Below are positions 50,588-59,163 of a stretch of 64,000 nt of DNA, in pieces. The stretch spans positions 1-64,000 of the forward strand of contig CAYUPI010000033.1 of NCBI GenBank assembly GCA_964446585.1, in the 5' to 3' direction. A program made the position numbers and the translations under genes. Origin of the DNA: CAYUPI01 sp964446585 (GTDB lineage: Bacteria; Verrucomicrobiota; Verrucomicrobiia; Limisphaerales; UBA8199). A model generated the notes under the pieces. It saw only the letters and a list, made by a program, of their open reading frames with translations. It had not been told where the DNA came from and did not search any database. Numbering within the stretch: the first letter of the stretch is position 1; every line of letters starts with the position of its first letter.

Positions 50588-53302
50588 ATGGGAGTGGAAA
50601 CTAGACTGTACGTGATGATCGAACCAGCCCGCCCCGATCCTGATAAGCTTCTGGAGACCGTACAGAGGCAGGAGGCCAAACAGAAGCGCGGCAAGCTGAA
50701 AGTCTTTTTGGGAATGTGCCCGGGCGTGGGAAAGACCTATGCGATGCTGGAGGCGACCCGGCGCGAGTTGGCTGCGGGGCGAGATGTGGTCGTTGGATAC
50801 GTGGAAACTCACGGTCGCAAGGAAACTGACGCGCTCGCCGAGGGTTTGCCGGTGGTTGCGCGCAAGCAGAGCGAGTACCGGGGGATAAGACTTGAGGAGA
50901 TGGACCTGGATGCGGTGCTGGCGAGGCGGCCACAATTGGCGCTGGTGGACGAATTCGCGCACACCAATGCGCCCGGCTCAAGGCATCCAAAGCGTTATCA
51001 AGATGTGATGGAACTGCTGGATGCCGGGGTTGACGTGTTTACGACACTCAATATCCAGCACGTCGAGAGCCGCGCCGAGGCGGTGCGGCAGATTACGGGT
51101 GTGACAATCCACGAGACGGTGCCCGACACAGCGTTGGAAGGCGTGGAGTTGGAACTCGTGGATCTGCCGCCCGATGAGCTGCGGAGCCGGCTCGCTGCGG
51201 GGAAAGTGTACCTCTCCGAACGAATCCGCGCTGCGCAGGATAATTTCTTTCGCCCCGGCAATCTGGCGGCGCTGCGAGAGTTGGCATTGAGGTTCGCCGC
51301 GGAGCACGTTGGCGGGGACGTGCTGGAGTACCGGCAGTCGCTGGGCATCACTGATCCATGGAAGTCAGGGCAGCGCCTGCTGGTGGCGTTGAGTCCGAGT
51401 CCGACCTCGGCGTCGCTGCTACGCTGGACCAGACGGCTGGCCGGCGAACTGCACGCGCCATGGATGGCCGTTTATGTCGAGCTGCCTTCGCCCCTTGGGG
51501 AGGAGGATCGCAACCGGCTGGACCGGCATCTTGCATTGGCGCGGGAATTGGGAGCGCAGGTCCTCACCACGACTGACGATGATGTGGTGCGCGGTCTGCT
51601 TCGGGTAGCCCGTGAGCAGAACGCGACTCAATTGGTCGTGGGCAAGCCTGCGGGATGGAGGGTAATCGAGGTTCTGCGCGTCGGATCGTTCCTTAATCGG
51701 CTAATCCGGGAAAGCGGTCAGGTGGATGTGCATGTCGTGCGAGCGGAGGGTGAGGAAGCTCACTTGCGGCGACCCCAAGCGCTGCGATTGGAAACCCGGG
51801 ATGTGCGGGGTTACGTCGTCGCGGCGGCAGTCGTCGCGGTAGTAACGGCGGTGAACCTTATCCTCCAACGCTGGATCGGATATCAGCCGGTGTCGCTGGT
51901 GTATCTGGTGAGCGTGATTGTGCTGGGATTGTTTGTTGGACGCGGCCCCACGCTGGTGGCGGCGACCCTTACGGCACTGTCGTGGAACTTTTTCTTTACA
52001 GAGCCTCGGTTCACGCTGCGAATCGGCAGCGCCAGTGACACGATGATGTTTCTGACGTATTTCGTGGTGGCCCTGGCGATGGGCCATTTAACGGCGAGAT
52101 TGCGGGCACAGCAAGAGGCGGAACGCCACCGCGAGCGGCGCGCCACAGCGCTTTATTTGCTCACGCGGGAGCTGGCGAAGGGAACTGACCTGGCGGACCT
52201 TTTGGCAATTGTGATCCGAGAGGTCGGCAAGACGTTCAATGCGGATGTGGCGCTCTCGCTGCCTGAGGAGACAAAAGAGGCTCCGCCCACGCCGTATTTC
52301 TCCAGCACGTGGCAACTGCTGGAGAAAGAGCAGAGCGTGGCAACCTGGGCATACCTGCACAAGCAGCGGGCCGGCGAAGGAACCGACACGTTGCCTTCGG
52401 CGGAAGGATTGCATATTCCGTTGCTGGCTGGAGACCGAGTGACGGGCGTGCTGAGTCTGCGGTTCCGCGAGGCGGGGTCGCTTTCGCCGGCGCAGCGGGA
52501 TTTACTGGAAGCGTTCGTGCCGCAGATTGGGCTGGTGCTTGACCGTCAACGGCTGCGGGACGAGGAACGAGCTGCGGAGCTGATTGCCGAGTCGGAGCGA
52601 CTCAGCAAGACGTTGCTAAGTTCCGTGTCGCATGAATTGAAGACTCCGCTGGCGGCGTTGCAAGCTGTGGCTGACGGTTTGGAAGGAGATTCTCGGGAGA
52701 GGGCTGCAGCACTGGCAGAATTTCGGACGGCTTTGGAGCGGCTCAAGCGAGTCGTCAATAACCTGCTTAACATGACGCGGCTGGAGGCCGGGTCGGTGCG
52801 GCCCCGGCTGGACTGGTGCGATGTGACGGAATTATGCTCGGCTGCGCTGGAGCTTAGCGGCAACGCTCTGGCCGGTCACAAGCTGGTGCGGGAAATCGCT
52901 CCGGACCTGCCGCTGGTGGAACTCGATCAGGCGCTGATCGAGCAGGCGTTCGCAAATCTGCTGCTGAACGCGGCCATGCACACACCTCCAGGTACCGAGG
53001 TCGTACTCCGTGTGCGGCTCAGTAATCGGCGGCTCGAAATGTCGGTTCTTGACCGAGGTCCCGGACTGCCTGAAGGGGATGTTGAAACGTTGTTCGCGAA
53101 GTTTGCGCGCGGGTCGTCAGCTCCTACAGGTGGATCGGGTCTTGGGCTTGCGATCGCGCGTGGGTTCGCGCGCGCACATGGTGGCGATGCAACGGGCCGC
53201 GATCGGTATGGAGGCGGGGCGGAATTCAGTCTTGTGTTGCCTGTGGAAGTTCTGGATGCAGACCCTCATGAAATCGGCACAGCCCACAGCGCTCATCATT
53301 GA
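50588..53302 (+). CDS. kdpD: Sensor histidine kinase KdpD
   Basis: KdpD senses K+ limitation and phosphorylates KdpE. The 904-residue protein has the N-terminal KdpD domain with Walker motif GMCPGVGKTYAML near 42 and DEFAHTNAPGSRHPKRYQDV. A universal-stress-like domain follows (LLVALSPSPTSASLLRWTRR), then four spans of the DUF4118 type (about 405-510) and a GAF-like region (530-660). HisKA has SSVSHELKTPLAAL with the phosphorylated histidine, and the ATPase has ANLLLNAAMHTPPG and GSGLGLAIARGFARAHGG. An ATG nine codons in (50615) is an alternative start. Confidence 0.97.
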   Translation: MGVETRLYVMIEPARPDPDKLLETVQRQEAKQKRGKLKVFLGMCPGVGKTYAMLEATRRELAAGRDVVVGYVETHGRKETDALAEGLPVVARKQSEYRGIRLEEMDLDAVLARRPQLALVDEFAHTNAPGSRHPKRYQDVMELLDAGVDVFTTLNIQHVESRAEAVRQITGVTIHETVPDTALEGVELELVDLPPDELRSRLAAGKVYLSERIRAAQDNFFRPGNLAALRELALRFAAEHVGGDVLEYRQSLGITDPWKSGQRLLVALSPSPTSASLLRWTRRLAGELHAPWMAVYVELPSPLGEEDRNRLDRHLALARELGAQVLTTTDDDVVRGLLRVAREQNATQLVVGKPAGWRVIEVLRVGSFLNRLIRESGQVDVHVVRAEGEEAHLRRPQALRLETRDVRGYVVAAAVVAVVTAVNLILQRWIGYQPVSLVYLVSVIVLGLFVGRGPTLVAATLTALSWNFFFTEPRFTLRIGSASDTMMFLTYFVVALAMGHLTARLRAQQEAERHRERRATALYLLTRELAKGTDLADLLAIVIREVGKTFNADVALSLPEETKEAPPTPYFSSTWQLLEKEQSVATWAYLHKQRAGEGTDTLPSAEGLHIPLLAGDRVTGVLSLRFREAGSLSPAQRDLLEAFVPQIGLVLDRQRLRDEERAAELIAESERLSKTLLSSVSHELKTPLAALQAVADGLEGDSRERAAALAEFRTALERLKRVVNNLLNMTRLEAGSVRPRLDWCDVTELCSAALELSGNALAGHKLVREIAPDLPLVELDQALIEQAFANLLLNAAMHTPPGTEVVLRVRLSNRRLEMSVLDRGPGLPEGDVETLFAKFARGSSAPTGGSGLGLAIARGFARAHGGDATGRDRYGGGAEFSLVLPVEVLDADPHEIGTAHSAHH

Positions 53303-53960
53303 CGATGAGACCCAGATTCGCCGGCTGCTTCGGGCCGCTCTGGAAGGCGTCGGGTATCGGGTAGTGGAAGCGGACAAAGGGCAGCTTGGGATTTCGGAAA
53401 CGGCGTTGCGTCGGCCTGATGTGGTGATCCTTGATCTGGGACTTCCCGACCTGGATGGGCTTGAGGTCTTGAAGCGGATTCGGGAGTGGAGCCGGGTGCC
53501 AGTGCTGATCGCGAGTGTGAGGGATGGTCCTGAAGACAAGGTTGCCGCGCTTGACAGTGGAGCGGATGATTACGTTACCAAGCCTTTCGACTCAACGGAA
53601 TTGCTGGCCCGGTTGCGGGCGATCCAGCGCCGTGCCGATCCCACGCGTGAGTCGCCTGATTTCGCTGCGGGGCCGTTGCAGATCGATTTCGTCGCGCGAA
53701 TTGTGAGGGTCGGGGAGAAAGAGATTCATTTGACACCAATTGAATACGCGCTGCTCCGGGTGCTGGCGCTGAATGCAGGAAAAGTGGTCACGCACCGACA
53801 TCTGCTCCGGGAGGTGTGGGGGCCGAATGCCGAGGAGCAATCTCAGTACTTACGTGTTCACCTGACGCATGTGCGTCAGAAGCTGGCTGAAGCGGGATTG
53901 AATGCGCGCAGCCTGAGGACGGAGCCGGGAGTGGGTTATCGGCTGTGCGTTGTGGAGTGA
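53268..53960 (+). CDS. kdpE: Response regulator KdpE (OmpR family)
   Basis: The 230-residue protein has a receiver domain (ALIIDDETQIRRLLRAAL, phosphorylated Asp in VVILDLGLPDLDG, conserved Lys in DDYVTKPFDS) and an OmpR-type winged helix (IHLTPIEYALLRVLALNAGK, then REVWGPNAEEQSQYLRVHLT and GVGYRLCV). The ATG at 53268 lies inside the 3' end of kdpD (35-bp overlap), so the two are translationally coupled; ATG 53256 is an alternative. It should activate kdpFABC under K+ limitation. Confidence 0.97.
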   Translation: MKSAQPTALIIDDETQIRRLLRAALEGVGYRVVEADKGQLGISETALRRPDVVILDLGLPDLDGLEVLKRIREWSRVPVLIASVRDGPEDKVAALDSGADDYVTKPFDSTELLARLRAIQRRADPTRESPDFAAGPLQIDFVARIVRVGEKEIHLTPIEYALLRVLALNAGKVVTHRHLLREVWGPNAEEQSQYLRVHLTHVRQKLAEAGLNARSLRTEPGVGYRLCVVE

Positions 53961-54163
53961 ACCAATTCCTTTACAACTCCGTAGCTTTGCTTCTGCACGA
54001 TCCGACTCAGAGAGCTCCACAACCAGCCAGTGACCGTTTACGCCGCTCGGTTTTACGCTTTGACGGCGGCACCCAGACGCGCTACAGAGAAGAAGGCTTT
54101 TCCGTGCAAGCTGGCGTGGCGTTGGCGGGTAGTCGCGGAAACGGCCAGGCGAGTTGATGCCGA

Positions 54164-55171
54164 ATGAATCCGAGCGAAAAGTCACTCAAGATGGTCACGT
54201 GCGGAGGGTGCGACTCCAAGGTCTTTATCCCTGGAGACTTGCCGCCTTTGGCCACCGAGCCGTGCAAGCGCTGCGGTTACCCGATCATGATGCCGATGCA
54301 GTTGCGGCAGTTCGAGCTGCGCAGCAAGATCGCTTCGGGCGGCCATGGAAAGGTGTACCGCGCATTCGACACCGTCCTGGAGCGGATGGTGGCCGTCAAA
54401 CTGATGCACAAGGAACTGGAAAACGATCCCGTGGCGCTCGAGAGCTTCTACCGCGAGGCCCGCGCTTGTGCCCGGCTGAACCACACCAACATCGTCCAGC
54501 TCTATTCATTCGATGAATTGGAAGCCCAACGATACCTGGTGATGGAACTGGCGGACCGTGGCAGTCTCGACACCCGCATCGAAAAGCAGCAGCGGCTCTC
54601 GGAGCTCGACGTGCTGGATATCGGCACCAAGGTTGCCTCGGCGCTCGACCTGGTGCTCAAGCATGATCTGCTGCACCGGGACATCAAGCCCGGCAATATT
54701 CTGTTCAATGCCGACCACGAACCGAAGCTGGTGGACTTCGGCCTCGCGCGCAGCCCGGACGCCGAACCGGAATCGATGTCGGTGACAGAGGGGACTCCTT
54801 ACTACGTTGCGCCGGAGAAGATCAAACGCGAACGCGAAACTTTTCTATCGGACATGTACAGTTTGGGCTGCACTCTCTACCATGCCCTGACCGGCCATGT
54901 CCCTTTCGAAGCTCCGACGGTCGAAGAACTGGTGTCCGCGCACGTGCACACCCCGCTAACCCCGCCGATACTGGTCGTGCCGGAGATTACACAAATGACC
55001 AGCGACGTGCTGGTCAAAGTGCTGGCCAAGAATCCCTCTGACCGATACTTGAGCTACGACGAATTTACTATGGCTCTCTGGCAGGCCCGCGCCCAACTGC
55101 TCATCCTGCAGACAACACAGGGGCCGCCTGGAAAAAGCGGAAAGAGCAAAACCAGTTGGTGGCGGCGGTAA
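54164..55171 (+). CDS. Serine/threonine protein kinase with N-terminal zinc ribbon
   Basis: This 335-residue kinase starts with a CxxC...CxxC zinc ribbon (Cys13, Cys16, Cys34, Cys37). The kinase domain has KIASGGHGKVYRAFD, catalytic Lys in MVAVKLMHKEL, HRDIKPGNILFN and DFGLARSPDAEPES in the activation loop, then GTPYYVAPEKI and SDMYSLGCTLYHALTG. No transmembrane span or sensor domain follows, only a basic tail (KSGKSKTSWWRR), so it is probably cytoplasmic. The zinc ribbon replaces the usual extracellular sensor. Upstream, 53961-54163 shows no gene. Confidence 0.92.
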   Translation: MNPSEKSLKMVTCGGCDSKVFIPGDLPPLATEPCKRCGYPIMMPMQLRQFELRSKIASGGHGKVYRAFDTVLERMVAVKLMHKELENDPVALESFYREARACARLNHTNIVQLYSFDELEAQRYLVMELADRGSLDTRIEKQQRLSELDVLDIGTKVASALDLVLKHDLLHRDIKPGNILFNADHEPKLVDFGLARSPDAEPESMSVTEGTPYYVAPEKIKRERETFLSDMYSLGCTLYHALTGHVPFEAPTVEELVSAHVHTPLTPPILVVPEITQMTSDVLVKVLAKNPSDRYLSYDEFTMALWQARAQLLILQTTQGPPGKSGKSKTSWWRR

Positions 55172-55190
55172 GGGCCGGGGACCCTTCAGG

Positions 55191-55604
55191 TCACTTCTCC
55201 TTCTTTTTCTCGGTGCCTTTGGCACCTCCGGGCGCGGCTTTCGGACCAAAATTGACTTTCGTGGCGATCAGCTTCCCATCCTCGGTCGGCTTCACGTAAC
55301 CACTGATTTCCTCCCCGACCACGCCCTCGTCGAGAGTGGCCGGTTTTCCAGCCTTGTTGATCTTTGTCTCGGACGTGATATGAAAGGTCCGCTTCCCGAC
55401 TGTGATCGTCTTGGCGGTCTTGTCCAACGCAGCCAGCTTACCGTGGAACGGACCGGCGCTGGGCTTCTTCTCAACCTTTTCCTTTTTTTCCGTCGCGGGC
55501 TTTGCGGGTTTTTCCTGGGTTTGACCCAGCGTTGAAGCCGGCACGGCGGCAACCGCAACACCCAGCAAGATTAAGGAAGCGGCTTTGAGTATCGGTTTAA
55601 TCAT
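55191..55604 (-). CDS. Secreted DUF5666-like protein
   Basis: The 137-residue protein starts at 55604 with a signal peptide (AASLILLGVAVAAVPAST). A Lys/Glu-rich linker leads into a small OB-like beta domain: FHGKLAALDKTAKTITVGKR, ITSETKINKAGKPATLDEGV and GEEISGYVKPTEDGKLIATK. A Lys-rich tail follows. The repeated G-x-L/I...T-I-T-V pattern resembles DUF5666, whose function is unknown. It lies 65 bp downstream of the rhodanese gene. Confidence 0.75.
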   Translation of the reverse strand: MIKPILKAASLILLGVAVAAVPASTLGQTQEKPAKPATEKKEKVEKKPSAGPFHGKLAALDKTAKTITVGKRTFHITSETKINKAGKPATLDEGVVGEEISGYVKPTEDGKLIATKVNFGPKAAPGGAKGTEKKKEK

Positions 55605-55669
55605 AGTCGTCAGGAGTTGGGTTTCGCAGCCAGGGAGCGCTATCAGATTGGAGCCCGCCGGCAAGACCT

Positions 55670-56113
55670 TTATTTTTCGACTTTCTTGCCCGCCTTTTCC
55701 CAGGCTCGAAACCCCGGCGCCAGATCGACCAGATGCTGGAATCCGAGCCCGCTCATCTTTTCGCAAGCGCGCGCGCTCCGCACTCCGGCGGCACAATGGA
55801 CGAGGTAGGTTTTCTGCTTGTCGAGCGCGGAAAGCTTGCTCGCGAAATCCGGCGAATTCACATCCAGATTCACAGCGCCGGGAATGTGGCCCGCCTCAAA
55901 TTCCTTTTTGGTGCGCACGTCCAGCACCGGATGCTTGTCCTTCCACAACTTCTCAAACTCATCCACACCAACCCTGCGCACGACGCCCGAGGTCGGCCTG
56001 TCCTTCGCCGCCTTTGAACTCGATTCATTGGTTCCGACTGCGGCCGCAGCCGGTTGAAGCAGGGCGAAACTAATTCCGAGGCAATAGCAGCCGTGGAAAA
56101 AATTGGATTTCAT
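55670..56113 (-). CDS. Periplasmic rhodanese-domain protein
   Basis: The 147-residue protein starts at 56113 with a signal peptide (GCYCLGISFALLQPAAAA). One rhodanese domain follows: VLDVRTKKEFEAGHIPGAVN and the active-site loop YLVHCAAGVRSARA with the catalytic Cys, then GLGFQHLVDLAPGFRAWEKAG. Single-domain rhodaneses transfer or carry persulfide sulfur. It starts 32 bp after the LptE-like stop. Confidence 0.9.
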   Translation of the reverse strand: MKSNFFHGCYCLGISFALLQPAAAAVGTNESSSKAAKDRPTSGVVRRVGVDEFEKLWKDKHPVLDVRTKKEFEAGHIPGAVNLDVNSPDFASKLSALDKQKTYLVHCAAGVRSARACEKMSGLGFQHLVDLAPGFRAWEKAGKKVEK

Positions 56114-56145
56114 AAGATTGTTTTCAGACTCCGCCAGGTCAAACC

Positions 56146-56658
56146 TCACCAACTCCCCTCCACCAGGAGTGCCGCTACGTTTTTGGCGAGGTCTCCTGCC
56201 AGCAAAGGCAGCGCCTGCCGTTCCGTGCTGGTCAGGTCCGATTCCACACGGATGATCGTCGTGCCGGTCACAGGTTGATCCAAGATCACTTTTCCGGTTC
56301 CGCGCTCGCGCGCCGACACTTGCGCCGTCAGGTTTAGCCGGTAATCGTGGACGGTAAGAATGTCCGTCGGCAGGAAACTCACTTCCTGGCGCCGATAGTG
56401 CGTGACTACGCCGCTGACAACAATGTCACCATCGTCATGGGTAGCGAGCCGATAGGTGCCGTCGCGCTGCAATTGTTTGCGGATTTGACTGGTCACGGCG
56501 TCCCCCAGTCGTGGTTCGAGAGTCTGATTTGAAAACGGGATGATCTGTACGGATTTCTCCTGTGCCGCGAGGCCGTTGGCGGGCCCCAGTTTGTAGCCGG
56601 CGCAACCGCCGACGAGGAAGGCAAGTGGCATGACCATCAAGAAGTTACCCACCTCCAT
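56146..56658 (-). CDS. LptE-like LPS-assembly lipoprotein
   Basis: The 170-residue protein starts at 56658 with a lipobox MPLAFLVGGC. The mature part has YKLGPANGLAAQEKSVQIIP, FSNQTLEPRLGDAVTSQIRK and YRLATHDDGDIVVSGVVTHY, the pattern of LptE (DUF330-like) proteins that plug LptD. A CGAAATC heptamer array lies just upstream. Its setting in a run of envelope genes, with a BamD-like gene just before it, supports the call. An lptD gene is not in the window. Confidence 0.8.
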   Translation of the reverse strand: MEVGNFLMVMPLAFLVGGCAGYKLGPANGLAAQEKSVQIIPFSNQTLEPRLGDAVTSQIRKQLQRDGTYRLATHDDGDIVVSGVVTHYRRQEVSFLPTDILTVHDYRLNLTAQVSARERGTGKVILDQPVTGTTIIRVESDLTSTERQALPLLAGDLAKNVAALLVEGSW

Positions 56659-56681
56659 TTGCCAGGGATGCCCCCGCCGTG

Positions 56682-56709
56682 CGAAATCCGAAATCCGAAA
56701 TCCGAAATC
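56682..56709 (-). repeat. Perfect heptamer tandem repeat (CGAAATC x4) upstream of the LptE-like gene
   Basis: Four exact cgaaatc units followed by a degraded fifth (caaggtt). On the minus strand the array begins 24 bases before the gene's ATG, in the region where the promoter or leader would be. Confidence 0.85.
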
Positions 56710-56844
56710 CAAGGTTGGCCGAGCTCGCGCCCATGTAACCGACAGCGCCTCAGGTTCCGCGACCGATACTATGCCGCCATCTCCAGCCTTTCGCGCGCAT
56801 GAACTCGGTTCGGAATTCGAGCATTGTGATTCTCTCGCCATTCG

Positions 56845-57843
56845 TCATTCGGATTTCGCCTGGACCGCAGGCTGAGTTCGCTTCTTCAGCTCGAAAATGC
56901 GGCGTTGTGCCTCGGCAGCATAGGGCGAGTCTGGATCCTGCATCTGGACTTCGTTGTAATAAACCATGGCCCCGCTCCACTTCTTGCGCTTCTCGTAAAA
57001 TTTCGCAATTTGGAAATTCCCGCGCGCCTGCTCGTCCTTGAGCGAGGCAATGATTTTGTCCGTCTGGCCAACGCGAGAATCGTCCGGATACAGCGTTCTG
57101 AAGTCCGTGAACGTGGCGATCGCCTGGCCGGCCGTGCTCTGATCGTACTCCGCGGTTTGGGCCTGTTTTTTGTAGGCCAGGCCGGCGCGGTACAGGGCCT
57201 CGGCCGCGACCTTTGGACGGTCGTGATAGCGATCGGCGGCCAATTCGTAAGCCTTCACGGCCAACGGATAATTGCGCTGCTTTTCCCTCGCCGTGCCGAT
57301 CTTCAACTGCGCTTGCGGCGCCACATCGCTATACGGGCCGTTCTTGACGATTTTGTCGTACATGTCAGCCGTGCGTTCCATTGAAGGGAAAAAGGGGATG
57401 TAACCCCATAACCGGAACCATTTCCCCGCCAGGAACCGATCGGTGATCGTGACCTGCCGTTGCAGAATCTCCGGGTAGTTCGCGATCTTCGGCTGCTTCT
57501 CGAGAACCTTTTGATATTCGGCAAAGGCCTTTTCGTCTTTGCCGGTTTCCTCATAGCAGCGCCCGACCAAATACTGCGCTTGCGGCGCATAATCCGACAA
57601 AGGCCAAACGCTCACCACGCGCCGAGCCGATTTCAGCGCCAAATCATAGACCTTCTTGTTGAATGCGGCTTGCGCGACCTCGAATTGATCCTTGGCGCGG
57701 GGCATCTGCCATTTGCCCTGGCCGCCCACCGGCTCATAGGTCCAACCTTCCCCCGGCCGATAGATGAACGGCGCCGGAGCTCGAAACGGCAATGCCAGCA
57801 AAAAGAGCGCTGTCAGGCTAGCGAGGACAAACCCACGATTCAT
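56845..57843 (-). CDS. BamD-like TPR protein
   Basis: This 332-residue secreted protein has a signal peptide (RGFVLASLTALFLLALPFRA) and no lipobox. Helical TPR-like units follow (DQFEVAQAAFNKKVYDLALK, YAPQAQYLVGRCYEETGKDE, EALYRAGLAYKKQA, AKFYEKRKKWSGAMVYYNEV). The order and the DSPYAAEAQRRI ending match BamD (YfiO), which delivers substrates to BamA. The missing lipobox makes a soluble TPR paralogue an alternative. Confidence 0.82.
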   Translation of the reverse strand: MNRGFVLASLTALFLLALPFRAPAPFIYRPGEGWTYEPVGGQGKWQMPRAKDQFEVAQAAFNKKVYDLALKSARRVVSVWPLSDYAPQAQYLVGRCYEETGKDEKAFAEYQKVLEKQPKIANYPEILQRQVTITDRFLAGKWFRLWGYIPFFPSMERTADMYDKIVKNGPYSDVAPQAQLKIGTAREKQRNYPLAVKAYELAADRYHDRPKVAAEALYRAGLAYKKQAQTAEYDQSTAGQAIATFTDFRTLYPDDSRVGQTDKIIASLKDEQARGNFQIAKFYEKRKKWSGAMVYYNEVQMQDPDSPYAAEAQRRIFELKKRTQPAVQAKSE

Positions 57844-57953
57844 TCCGGAACGCTAGCGGCCACTCACCGGCAAGTCAAGGGGGGTGAGGAGCGAGGCGAG
57901 AGGGCAACGCGGCTTCAGGAATGTAGCCGATGACGTAAGGAGCCGGTGATCAA

Positions 57954-57977
57954 TTTTGGATTTTGGATTTTGGATTT
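57954..57977. repeat. Heptamer tandem repeat (TTTTGGA x3)
   Basis: Three exact ttttgga units plus a partial fourth lie in the gap between the zinc-ribbon protein and the BamD-like gene. It is another period-7 array. Confidence 0.8.
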
Positions 57978-57990
57978 CTAGGTCGGCGGG

Positions 57991-58509
57991 CTACCCCTTG
58001 TAAACGATCAGCACGCCAAAATCCGTCAGGAGCTTTTGCGAACCGATGTCCAGATGGGTGTAGGTCAAAGTTGTGATGCTGATGATGTTGGGTTCGCCGA
58101 CTTTGCCCAGGAAATTTGTCACCACTTCGTCGAACCGATCGTGGCCCACCTCGATGCAATCGGTGTGCTTGATGGTTTTGACCTTTATCTTTTTGTCCAG
58201 GTCCTTGGCGGTGACCTCCAGCGGCGCGAGCGGCTTTTCAATCAGGCTGGCCGCCGGCGTTTTGTGCACCGGTACTTTCAGGTGCATCTCGACCTTGGCG
58301 GCGGCCGAGGAGGCGATGGGGTTGATGGGCGCGCTTTCCAGGCGCGGCGCCCCGGCCCGAGCCTCGATGCCTTGTGGAACCACGCTGCGCTCGGGCCCCG
58401 GAATGACAATTGGATTCCCGCAGGATGGACAGTTGATCTCGGAGCCCGCGCCCGAGCTATCGACTGCCAGCTCCTGCTCGCATTTGGGGCAATTAAAAAT
58501 GACATCCAT
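57991..58509 (-). CDS. Protein with N-terminal zinc ribbon, function unknown
   Basis: The 172-residue protein starts at 58509 with a zinc ribbon (FNCPKCEQELAVDSSGAGSE...INCPSCGNPIVIPGPE) seen in many Verrucomicrobia/Planctomycetes proteins. A linker and a C-terminal domain follow (HTDCIEVGHDRFDEVVTNFL, then ISITTLTYTHLDIGSQKLLT and GVLIVYKG). I do not recognise the domain. The genes around it are envelope-related, but nothing else indicates the role. Confidence 0.75.
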   Translation of the reverse strand: MDVIFNCPKCEQELAVDSSGAGSEINCPSCGNPIVIPGPERSVVPQGIEARAGAPRLESAPINPIASSAAAKVEMHLKVPVHKTPAASLIEKPLAPLEVTAKDLDKKIKVKTIKHTDCIEVGHDRFDEVVTNFLGKVGEPNIISITTLTYTHLDIGSQKLLTDFGVLIVYKG

Positions 58510-58587
58510 GCGCGATCCTTTCGTTTGCCAAGCTGGGCCGACGCTAAACCCCAAGCGCCGCCAAGGGAAGCGAAAAGTTTTTCGAGA

Positions 58588-59073
58588 TTATGGATTGGGT
58601 TTCGGAGCCGAGAGATGCTCGTGGGCAATTTTCCATGAGCCCTGGTCGTTGACAAAAACCAATGTTGAATGCGCCTGCCTCTCGACGGTGTTCGTTCCGG
58701 CTTTGAAACTGTATTTGAGGAGAAAGGTGGCAATCCCCACATCGCTGAAGACGTCGATCTGCACCTGTTCAGCGCGCATGGACAAGCCAGTGGCGGCGCC
58801 CAGACCGTCATGCTCGCCTTTGCGGCCCGCCTCCGCGTCGAGTCTGGTGGGAGACTCTGTCGCAAACTTGGTGAATTTCGGACCGTAGAGGTGATAACTG
58901 TCCAGCCGGACGAAATCCTTCTTTTCGGCAGCATCCATGATCTCGTCCAGCCGCTGGCGGATTTCTGCCTGCGCCTGTGGATTTTCCGCAGTCAACTTCG
59001 ATGTCGGCGTTGATGTACATCCTGCAAACACCAACAGAGAGACCATTGGCAGGATGTGACTTAAGTGGCGCAT
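58588..59073 (-). CDS. NTF2-like (SnoaL/DUF4440-type) lipoprotein
   Basis: The 161-residue protein starts at 59073 with a lipobox (MVSLLVFAGC). A cone-shaped NTF2-like domain follows: EIRQRLDEIMDAAEKKDFVR, LYGPKFTKFATESP, then a strand series (SMRAEQVQIDVFSDVGIATF, STLVFVNDQGSWKIAHEHLS) that ends with the family's W-x-I-x-H-x-H/S pattern. Ligand or enzyme activity is unknown. It precedes the zinc-ribbon gene by 78 bp. Confidence 0.82.
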   Translation of the reverse strand: MRHLSHILPMVSLLVFAGCTSTPTSKLTAENPQAQAEIRQRLDEIMDAAEKKDFVRLDSYHLYGPKFTKFATESPTRLDAEAGRKGEHDGLGAATGLSMRAEQVQIDVFSDVGIATFLLKYSFKAGTNTVERQAHSTLVFVNDQGSWKIAHEHLSAPKPNP

Positions 59074-59163
59074 AGCGAGATTATCCAGGAGGCCCATCAA
59101 GCTTCGCAAGCCTGAAGCACTGTGAGCAACCACGGATCGGTTCGAGGTCCCTAATTCCGGCGG

